DNA of 64,000 nt. It comes from Orientallactaga sibirica. Taxonomy: Eukaryota; Chordata; Mammalia; Rodentia; Dipodidae. Under the pieces are notes generated by a model. It ran no database searches, was not told where the DNA came from, and saw only the letters and a program-made list of their open reading frames with translations. The stretch spans positions 897,501-961,500 of the forward strand of contig JAEOAD010000032.1 in the NCBI GenBank assembly GCA_036365145.1, given 5' to 3'. The position numbers and the translations under genes are program-made. This document shows positions 56,818 through 64,000 of the stretch, piece by piece. Position 1 is the stretch's first letter. Each line of letters begins with the position of its first letter.

Positions 56818-57204
56818 TGTAGCAGACAGCTTCAGGTTCGCAGAGATGAACTTCCAGACCAGGCACAGTTATGGAGGAAGGGATATTATTTATTGAAGCT
56901 TACAGATCCAGGGGAAGTTCCATAATGGCAGGAGAAGCGGCCTGCCTTCACAGGACCAGGCAAGAGAGCAAAGCCCCCAGTCACCCAGCACACAGAGCAA
57001 AGCTACAGTCAAGCCACAGTACTCTTCAGGAACTCCTATTAGGCTCACTTTACATATCTTTACAATGGAATCTCAAACCATCACCATCACCACACCTTAA
57101 GAGCAGCCCCCAGTGACATTGCCTCTAGCAAGGTGATTGCAGATGCAAACTATAAACTAATAAAACACTGAATATATTGGGGGCCAAATATTCAAACTAC
57201 CACA
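56818..57204 (-). mobile_element. 387-bp TG...CA element (solo LTR-like), copy 1
   Basis: It is nearly the same sequence as 62,460-62,847 over the whole length ('gcagacagcttcaggttc', 'gaacttccagaccaggcaca', 'agtgacattgcctctagcaa', 'aacactgaatatattggggg'). It starts TGTAG and ends CACA on the plus strand. Read on the minus strand it starts TGTGGTAGTTTGAAT and has 'caataaataatatccc' near its end, which fits an LTR with a polyadenylation signal. No clear TSD is visible at this copy. Confidence 0.75.
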
Positions 57205-57210
57205 GGAACA

Positions 57211-57251
<41 letters not shown>

Positions 57252-57530
57252 GGGTAAGTGCATGTGTGTTCTTATTCATTTGGGTATGGGTGTACCTGTC
57301 TGTGATGGAGTGTAAACATAAGTGTGTGCATGTGGAGACCAAGGACAACCTCAAGTGCTCTTCCTCAGTTCCCATGTGCCTTTTTTTTTTTTTTCCGTTT
57401 GAGACAGGGTCTCTCACCGGCTTGCAACTGGCCAAGCTAGCTAGACTATCTGGCCACTGAGTCCCAGGGATCCATCTGTCCCAACCTTTACAATGCTGGG
57501 ATTTAAAGCTCATGCATCTATGCCTAAAAC
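57205..57530 (-). mobile_element. B3-like SINE, antisense, with a (GT)n start
   Basis: The (GT)n array (57,213-57,249) leads into 'gtgcatgtggagaccaagga', 'caacctcaagtgctc', 'gagacagggtctctcaccgg', 'gtcccagggatccatctgtc' and 'caatgctgggatttaaagct', the reverse B3 layout. Confidence 0.75.
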
Positions 57531-57580
57531 TTTTATGTGCATTCTGGAAATTAAACTAAATTTTTTTAACATTAAGCCAT

Positions 57581-57833
57581 TTTTTTTTTTTTTTTTTTTT
57601 TGGAGAGACACAGAGAGAGACAGACAGAGAGGTAGAGGGAGACAGATAGAGAATGGGTATGCCAGCACCTCTGCTGTGAACGAACTCCAGATGTATGCAA
57701 CCCCTTGTGGGCAAGTGTGGCATTGTGCCCTTGAGTCACTTTGCATATGGCTAAAAGTGGGACCTGGAGATTGGAACCCAGTTCTTAGGCTTAGCAGGCA
57801 GGCGCCTTAACCACTAAGCCATCTCTCTAGCCC
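57581..57833 (-). mobile_element. tRNA-derived SINE, long form, antisense
   Basis: A T-run, (GA)-rich text, 'ctgctgtgaacgaactccag', 'gggcaagtgtggcattgtgc' and 'ccactaagccatctctctag'. The small frame here on the plus strand is the SINE read through. Confidence 0.94.
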
Positions 57834-57834
57834 A

Positions 57835-58303
57835 AACCATGCTTTAAAAAAAAAGTACACTACTGACTGATCTATCTTTCCAACAACCAAGAGCTTTCTT
57901 TAGAGTTTACCAAAAGAAGAGGCAGAAAAAATAACAATCCTGAGGCCAGCCTAAGCTATACAGCAAGACAAAACAAAGCAAAACAAGAACTACATTAACA
58001 AATAAAAATAATTTTTGGTAGTTAGATTTGATTCAAACTATTGAATTATGATTATAGTCAATTGGAGGAATTTACTGATTTTGTAATAACTAAGGGCTTG
58101 CTTTTAGTGCAATGGAAGTCTTAATAGGTTTAAAAATATTTTTATCTTTTGTAGACATAAGCATAGATGAAATGATATATTGGGAATTAACCTCAAAGTA
58201 ATTTGGAAGGGAAAATCTAGCTGGCTGGAGAGAAAAAGCAACCATAAGTTGTTATTAGAGAACTAGGATATGTATATGGGACTTTTGTTTAATGAAAACA
58301 CAT
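57835..58303. other. Unclassified stretch with a short B1 scrap
   Basis: 'ctgaggccagcctaagctat' at about 57,940 is a B1 3' scrap. The rest is not recognised. Confidence 0.45.
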
Positions 58304-58445
58304 TTTTTTTTTTTTGGTTGTTGTTGTTTTTTCTTGCTTTTAGTTGAGGCTGACCTGGAATTCAGCAAGTAGTTTCAGGCTGGTCTCAAGTCCAAGGTAC
58401 TCCTCCCAAGTGCTGGGATTAAAGGCATGTGCCACCACAACCGGA
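58304..58445 (-). mobile_element. B1-like SINE, antisense
   Basis: 'gttgaggctgacctggaatt', 'cccaagtgctgggattaaag' and 'gtgccaccacaaccgg'; the middle is shortened. Confidence 0.9.
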
Positions 58446-58449
58446 TGGA

Positions 58450-59290
58450 AAACATATTTTTAAACATAAAGAATAAAACATGATTGAAAATGATTTGAAA
58501 TGATCACATTCCATGGGGAAGAACAGGAAATACCCTTGATCTTCCTGACACAAAGAAAGCATGTCTTCTGTGATGTACAAATAGGGTGAGAGTTGTCACT
58601 GCATCATTCAGCCAACAATGCTCTCCTCTACATGTTACTGAGGACATCGTAGCTACAATGCCACCAGGGATATCATAACTACCATACCGAAGCAGGTACT
58701 CAGTGGACAACTCAGACCTTGCATAAATCCAATCCATGGAGAACTGCCAGTGCAATAGAGAATATTCCCAAGCATGGTAGGCTAATTGGGCTGCTTGACA
58801 AATTTAGAATGTGTATAAAAATATCAAGTCAGGATAGAATGCTCATGTGGCACTGGTTGGTGGAGAGCTGGGTAGAAAGCCACCCCTCTGAGCTCACTGA
58901 ATTCAAGTGTTTGGCAGATAGTCTTGGTCAGCAAGCCAGAGAACCATGAAACAAGCTGGAAGGTATCTGCACCACTCAGATGCTTCTGTCTCCTGCATGG
59001 TGACTTCCAAACACCATGAATGCTATCTTCACTTGTCCCTTCCAATTTCCACATAAGTTAGACTACTGGGAAGCTATAATAGGGAACCGTAATGAAAATC
59101 TAGTTTCTAACATTAGCAAAAAAAAAAAAAAAAGAAAAAAAAGAAAGAAAAAAGAAAGCTATCACAATCCATCTCCCACTTTATATTTTATTGCCCTGTC
59201 AAAGGACTCTTCTCTTCAGTTAAAGTGAACTACACAACAACTCGAAATACTGAAAAACAGTAAAATACAAAGGCTATAAATAAAAACTTA
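58450..59290. other. Unclassified stretch with an A-rich patch
   Basis: Overlapping 76-83-codon frames occur on both strands at 58,504-59,054. I do not recognise their products. An A-rich patch lies at about 59,120-59,157. It could be an old LTR-retrotransposon remnant, but there is no motif to show it. Confidence 0.4.
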
Positions 59291-59296
59291 TATGAT

Positions 59297-59410
59297 GCTT
59301 AGGCACAGTGGTTATATAGTTCCAACACTCCGGAGGCTGAGAAGCACTTGAGTCCATGGGTTCAAGACCACCTTGAGCAATATAACAAGACAATCTAAGA
59401 AAAAGAAAAA
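59297..59410 (+). mobile_element. Old B1/B4-like SINE
   Basis: 'aggcacagtggttatatagt', 'acactccggaggctgagaag', 'gggttcaagaccaccttgag' and an A-rich tail. Confidence 0.6.
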
Positions 59411-60367
59411 GACTTCTAGGTAGAATGGCAGATTAGAAGCTGTACCTGACAGAGCATGTAAAAGAGGTTAAAATGCAATAGATCAGAATATATTTGTAAA
59501 AAGACCTAAAGAAAATTGGTCAGCTGAGGTGGGAATTTCTCTGCCAAGCAGAAGCTGTGCTGACATGGCACTGAGCCATAGTTCTGTTCTCTCTGTTCTG
59601 CCAACAAGTGTCAGCTGTGGCCACCAATAAATTATTCCAATGAGCAGTACTGCACTGTAAGACCTGGAGCGAGACAGTTGAAGCTGTAAAAAGGACAGTC
59701 AAAGGCTGCATTTGGCATGCACAGAGAGTGAGCTGGAGCAAGGTATATGCTACAGCGAGTTGCATTGTGTGGCCCAGGAATCGGAATCTGAGACCTGTAG
59801 ATGTTAGTCAGAATAAATGAGTCCTCCCGCATACATGCACTGCTCCATCCGTCCCAGTTTTAGGTAGAGTTACGTAGGATCACCAGTGATGTGCTGTACA
59901 TCCCAGTGAAGTTTCTGGATGGCACACAAAGTTCTGTAGGAGGCTGTGCCTTCACCACTTCAGAGCTTCCATCACAGGAAGCCCTCCGTGTGGAAATTTT
60001 TGATGCCTAAATCATTAAAGGCAATACTGCAATGTCCATGCATGTGGGGAAGGATCACAGAAATCCTCATTTGGAGGGAAAGACTGATTTAACTTTTCTG
60101 AGTTCCTGAGAAGAGCAGTCCTTCCACTGATGTGTGGATGAGCTGAGTACCTGTGCTTGTGGCTTCAGTGCTCTGACGCACAGCTACAAACCCAGCCCCT
60201 AGCTAGTGTCACTTGTCCATGTTACCATATGAGCTGTTGAGGATTTATGCACATGGCTCAGAGTCCACTGCTTGTATTAGTTACACCACGTTTTGATGGC
60301 TACAACCTAAAGTGGGATAAAAAAAAAAGGCATTGCTAGACTCTGTTTATAAGCTGTCTACCAGTAA
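59411..60367. other. Unclassified stretch
   Basis: The first part ('gacttctaggtagaatggca', 'gattagaagctg') faintly recalls an L1 5' end. Nothing else is identifiable. A frame at about 59,895-60,005 reads without stops for roughly 40 codons but is unrecognised. Confidence 0.3.
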
Positions 60368-60900
60368 GCAATTTCAAGTGTTCTCACAAGGTGGGCAATG
60401 AAGCCTTTCCCACAGTCTTTGTGTTTTTTTTTTCTTTCTTTTTTTTGAGTTATTTAATCCCTTTACAAGGAACTGTAACAGATGAAGGCTTGCCCATACT
60501 TATTATGTTTGAATTATTATATTCTGTCCATGTAGATCATACACACATCACAAAGTTACTCGGCATGAAGGCTTTCATGCATTTCCCACATTCAGGATTT
60601 TCCTCAGGCGTGAGTCCTTTCCGTGTTCTGGAGAGGTACTGGGCAGCAGAAATGCTTTCTCACATTCCTAGCGTCCATACGCTTCTCTCCGTGGTGCCGT
60701 CTGTTTTTATGTAGCTGAAACTGGAACTGCTACAGAATTGTCCCCATTCTTGATGTTCATAGGTTTTCTCTAAAGGTGAGTTATTTTGTGACTTTTAAAG
60801 TAGCTGTGGCAGTGGAAGACTTTCCCACAAGCCGACCATTCTTAGGTCTTAGTGATTCACCATTGGTTGCATTTGCACCTCTTCTCTCCAAGTGTGAGAG
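60368..60900 (-). pseudogene. C2H2 zinc-finger gene relic (about six decayed fingers)
   Basis: The minus strand carries six C-G-K-type finger starts spaced 86, 79, 74, 92 and 84 bp apart (around 60,825, 60,739, 60,660, 60,586, 60,494 and 60,410). This is close to the 84 bp (28 residues) of tandem C2H2 fingers. Readable pieces are 'ACGKVFHCHSYFKSHKITH' (60,841-60,776), 'TYEHQEWGQFCSSSSFSY' (60,770-60,711), 'ECEKAFL' (about 60,665), 'PECGKCMKAFMPSNF' (60,596-60,552), 'YGQAFICYSSL' (about 60,500) and 'DCGKGFIAHLVRTLEI' (60,418-60,368). They lie in different frames, several zinc-binding Cys/His residues are lost, and stops interrupt. Such genes usually encode nuclear DNA-binding repressors, often with a KRAB domain; no KRAB or linker exons are visible. 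It could be a retrocopy or a leftover of a zinc-finger cluster. I am sure of the finger ancestry, not of which gene. Confidence 0.75.
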
Positions 60901-60904
60901 TATA

Positions 60905-61156
60905 ACTTCATATGTTATTGAAACATTCTCTAATGTAAAAATAAACAAATGTACAAGGTGAAGCGAATATGAAGTTCTCATTTTGTAGATATAGTAAAGG
61001 AGAGATTTCAACCTTACATTTCCCTTAATGTGAACAAAAATTGCTACTTTGATATGCTTCAAAAATATTCTTTTTGCATGTATCTGGAATTTATAGCATA
61101 CAGGACTTTAGTGACATTTGCTTTTTCTTTGTCCCTTTATCAGAAAACTGTAAAAG
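60905..61156. other. Unclassified AT-rich stretch
   Basis: It may continue the zinc-finger relic upstream of its first finger, but no finger or linker motif is readable. Confidence 0.35.
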
Positions 61157-61260
61157 GCTGGGTAAGGTTGTGCATGCCCACAATCCCAGTATTCAGAAGT
61201 TCACTAGTGGAGGCAGCCTGCACTCCATAGTAGTGAGATGCTGTATTTAAAATAAAGGTA
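61157..61260 (+). mobile_element. Old B1-like SINE
   Basis: 'ggctgggtaaggttgtgcat' and 'gcccacaatcccagtattca', then an unusual end and an AAATAAAGG tail. Confidence 0.6.
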
Positions 61261-61363
61261 TTATTTTGTGGGTTTTTAAAATTATAATCATGTTCATATG
61301 TGATTTATTTTATGAAAATGCTTATATATCTCAGTTTCTGCCTCTTTGAAAAAAAGTATATTC

Positions 61364-61529
61364 TTTTTTTTTTTTTTTTTTTTTGGTTTTTCAAGGTAGG
61401 GTTTCACTCTAGTCCAGGATGACCTGGAATTCACTATGTAGTCTCAGGGTGGCCTTGAACACAAAGTGATCCTCCTACCTCTGCCTCCCAAGTGCTGGAA
61501 TTAAAGGCATGTGCCACCACACCCAGCTA
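61364..61529 (-). mobile_element. B1-like SINE, antisense, little diverged
   Basis: A T-run tail, 'caaggtagggtttcactcta', 'acctggaattcactatgtag', 'tctcagggtggccttgaaca' and 'gtgccaccacacccagc'. Confidence 0.96.
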
Positions 61530-61554
61530 TACCATAATTGTTAATTGGCTACTC

Positions 61555-62459
61555 TTTTTTTAAATATAACTAAAAACAATTATTTTTCTCCAAAACAATA
61601 AACCATGATAATTTCCTCCCCCACTTTCCCCTTCACAAATCCACACTCTATCATATCCCCTCCCTCTCTCCATTAGTCTCTCTTTTATATTGATGCTATC
61701 ATCCTTTCCTCCTATGATGAGGGTCTTGTGAAGGTATTGCTAGGCACTGTGAGGTCATGGATATCAAGGCCAATTTCTCTCTGGTTGATTGCCTTGTGAG
61801 CAGTCCTACCCTTCCTTCAGTTCTTACATTCTTTCCGCCAACTCTTAGGTAAGGGACCCTGAGCCTTGGAGGGTGTGATAGAGATCTTTCAGTGATGAAC
61901 ATTCCTCTGTCACAGCTTCTCATCACTATGGTGCCTTTGGGTCATCCCAGTGGTCACCACCATCTGAAAAGGGAAGCTGTTCTAACCAAAAGTGAGAGTA
62001 GGGTAGTATTAACATATGAATATGAACATTAAGTAAATTGCCTACAGGGCAGTTTGGTGATCATAATATATGAATTTGGTCAGGCAAGAGCAGGAGTTAC
62101 ACTCCTAATGCTCATGACCTCCCCAACCATAGGCTTTTGATTAGGATTTCAGTACCAGGCATGTACTCCTTCCCATAGAGCCAGTCTCCAATCCAATTAG
62201 AGAGCAGTTGGTTTCCCCCATAACAGACATTCCATTATTGCACTAGTTGGCTCATTTGGTCTGGATGGCCAAATTTGAGGCTTGCAGTGTCCACTGTTTA
62301 CAACACTGATGGCTTCTGCCTCTCATAAGGCTGCATGCAGTCCAGATTTTTCCAGCTTTCTGTCAGCTGGTCTACAAAGAGGAGGTTTTCAGCTCAGCCA
62401 CAGTTTGATTTCATGGTGACCTTGCAGCCCAGGCATGTAAAGTCTTCAGCAATAGGGTC
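61555..62459 (-). mobile_element. L1 3' UTR, antisense, left part
   Basis: It aligns by eye with 10,340-11,220: 'tatcccctccctctctccat', 'gagccttggagggtgtgata', 'gggtcatcccagtggtcacc' and 'cttcagcaatagggtc'. The text stops at 'caatagggtc' (62,459), where the TG...CA element begins. The uninterrupted paralogue continues 'aatagggtcttactatc' at 11,216. Confidence 0.9.
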
Positions 62460-62847
62460 TGTAGCAGACAGCTTCAGGTTCACTGAGATGAACTTCCAGA
62501 CCAGGCACAGTTATGGAGGAAGGGATATTATTTATTGAAGCTTACAGATACAGGGGAAGTTCCATAAGGGCAGGAGAAGTGGCCTGCTCGCACAGGACCA
62601 GGCAAGAGAGACAAAAAATCCAACCAGGCACTCAGCACACGGAGCAAAATTACAGCCAAAAGACCAGCACACTTCCGGAACTTCTATTAGGCACACTTTG
62701 CATATCTTTACAATGGAATCTCAAACCCACCACCACAACTTAAGACTGGCCCCCAGTGACATTGCCTCTAGCAAGGTGATTGCAGATACAAACTATAAAT
62801 TAATAAAACACTGAATATATTGGGGGCCATATATTCAAACTACCACA
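62460..62847 (-). mobile_element. 388-bp TG...CA element (solo LTR-like), copy 2, inside L1
   Basis: Same element as 56,818-57,204. The empty-site comparison with 11,216 shows it duplicated about five bases: 'gggtc' before (62,455-62,459) and 'gcgtc' after (62,848-62,852, one mismatch). TG...CA ends plus a 5-bp duplication point to integrase-mediated insertion, as in MaLR/ERVL solo LTRs. No internal region is present. Confidence 0.85.
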
Positions 62848-63110
62848 GCGTCTTACCATAAATTTTTGGTGGGAAAACAAGAGCCTTGACAATAGCCTGT
62901 AATGTTTTGGGGACATCAAGAACCACCCTGGCCAACAACTCACTGGAAGGTATCCCATCCCTGGCACTGAACTTTTTCTAGTAACAGTCTATGGCTTCTG
63001 GGTGTGCCATTATCGAAAAAAAGTAGGTTATCATGTGGCTTATTCACAATGTCCTGAATTTTGAGTCCTTTCCATGTTTATCCTCCCCCCACACTCCTCA
63101 TATATCCCAG
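62848..63110 (-). mobile_element. L1 3' UTR, antisense, right part
   Basis: It resumes with 'gcgtcttaccata' and follows 11,222-11,470: 'ccaacaactcactggaaggt', 'atcccatccctggcactgaa' and 'cacaatgtcctgaattt'. It ends in C-rich text where the element is truncated. Confidence 0.88.
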
Positions 63111-63117
63111 TCTCATA

Positions 63118-63306
63118 TATCACAGGCTGACCTTAACTCATTATATAGCTGAGAGTGGCCTTGAACTTCTAATCTTCATGTCTCCACCTCTCAATTGCTA
63201 GGATTATAGGTATGTACCATCATGCCCAGTTTATAAGGCTCTAGGGCTTGAATTTGGGCTTTTGTGCATGCTAGGCAAGCCCTCTACTAGTTACATCCCC
63301 AGCCCA
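63118..63306 (-). mobile_element. B4-like (ID-B1 composite) SINE, antisense
   Basis: A reverse B1 half ('cacaggctgaccttaactca', 'gtaccatcatgcccagttt') is followed by a reverse ID half ('gcatgctaggcaagccctct', 'agttacatccccagcc'), the composite order of rodent B4. Confidence 0.75.
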
Positions 63307-63354
63307 GGCTTTTTCTTTCTAATATGAGAAGAAAGATGACTTTCTGCTTTTGTT

Positions 63355-63425
63355 GTTTTCCTTTCTGTTTTTTGAGAAAGGGCCTTGCTGTGTAACTCAG
63401 GCTAGCCTTCAATTTGTTTTAACCG
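63355..63425 (-). mobile_element. B1-like SINE scrap, antisense
   Basis: 'gagaaagggccttgctgtgt' and 'aactcaggctagccttcaat' only. Confidence 0.6.
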
Positions 63426-63570
63426 CCTACCTGCTGTGATTACAAGCTTGTAACAACATGGAGGTAGAATAATGGCTTTCTTGAAATGACTTTTGCTTTT
63501 CTCAAATGTGTAATAAATGATCTCAAACATATCAACTAATGTGTGTAAATCATTAAGGTTATCATCAGCA

Positions 63571-63710
63571 TGTAGCTGTGGTGGCATATCCCTGCATACA
63601 TGTAACCTTAACTAGATAGGCTGAGGAAGGAGAATTGTGAGTTAGAGACCAGCCTGGTCTACATGGTGAACTCCTACTTCAAAAAATAAATTAAAGTAAA
63701 AATAGAAATA
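63571..63710 (+). mobile_element. B1/B4-like SINE, old
   Basis: 'gtagctgtggtggcatatcc', 'gataggctgaggaaggagaa', 'gagaccagcctggtctacat' and 'cttcaaaaaataaa'. Confidence 0.75.
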
Positions 63711-63882
63711 AAATTACACATATATCATTATCATAATAAAAAATACTAACCACTCAATTAAGGAATAAAATAGTGTCTTTGAAGGTTCCAGTATATTTTT
63801 AGCAACCATATGATGCAATCTCTTGTTTTGTTGTTGTTTGATTATAGACTTTGTTAATGTTTATTAAAAGTGACGTTTTAAA

Positions 63883-64000
63883 GTCTGGGGATATTGCTGA
63901 GTAGTAGGTAAATTGTTTGTCATATAAGCCTGAGGACATGAGTTCAAATTACCAGCATCCATATAAAATGCCAGATACATGGTACAAGTGCTGGAGAGGC
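63883..64000 (+). mobile_element. tRNA-derived SINE (B2/B3-like), cut by the window end
   Basis: 'gtctggggatattgctgagt', 'ataagcctgaggacatgagt' and 'tcaaattaccagcatccata' resemble a diverged B2/B3 head; the body runs off the window. Confidence 0.5.

Noticed and set aside
56356..56925. Overlapping 88-151-codon frames of K/E or F/S repeats on both strands
   Set aside because: They are translations of the (GAAAA)n tail and (CA)n array.
58504..59054. Open frames on both strands as possible retroviral pol remnant
   Set aside because: No catalytic motif or conserved block could be read, so I left it unclassified.

Overview
This window is non-coding DNA from a rodent nuclear genome. It is built almost entirely of transposable-element layers separated by AT-rich sequence I cannot classify. 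I found no functional protein-coding gene, structural RNA gene, CRISPR array or prokaryotic feature. The rodent assignment rests on abundant 7SL-derived B1-like SINEs, B3/B4-like SINEs, and two forms of a tRNA-derived SINE that opens with a 'ggctggagagatggctta' head and ends in a TC-rich stretch plus (AAATA)n. The tRNA-derived family, together with the B1 variant carrying 'gactacatagtgaattcc', looks to me like a dipodoid (jerboa-type) rodent. That species-level guess comes from memory and was not tested.

Layout. 1-6.7 kb: unclassified DNA, a MIR fragment, a tRNA-SINE with clean target-site duplications (TSDs), an old antisense L1 3' region, an ID-like SINE and a Tigger-like DNA-transposon fossil. 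6.4-13.2 kb: B1 SINEs, an ancient L1 piece, an L1 3'-end inverted repeat (8.4-9.5 kb) and an antisense L1 3' end (10.3-11.9 kb). 13.2-25.8 kb: the main structure, a three-layer nest. An ancient sense L1 (pieces at about 15.2-15.37 and 23.54-25.8 kb) is split by an antisense ERVL-type LTR, which is split in turn by a complete-length antisense L1 (15,823-23,437) flanked by an identical 14-bp TSD. That L1 keeps a monomeric 5' UTR, ORF1, ORF2 and a 3' UTR, but both ORFs are broken.

25.8-44 kb: scattered SINEs, MaLR/ERV LTR-like pieces, a MIR, L1 3' ends and microsatellites. 44.3-47.0 kb: a same-strand stack of three L1 3' ends with recognisable TSDs and one nested SINE. 47-58 kb: LTR-like pieces, SINEs and microsatellites. 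Two copies of one 387-388-bp TG...CA element lie at 56.8 and 62.5 kb; the second sits inside an L1 3' UTR. At 60.4-60.9 kb the minus strand carries six decayed C2H2 zinc-finger units, the only host-gene-like coding relic found.

The elements do not form a pathway. Their value is as a relative-age record: ancient L1, MIR and Tigger-like relics are oldest, then LTR insertions, then the rodent L1s, then SINEs with intact TSDs. Apart from TSDs and internal paralogue comparisons, family names come from recognition without a database search.
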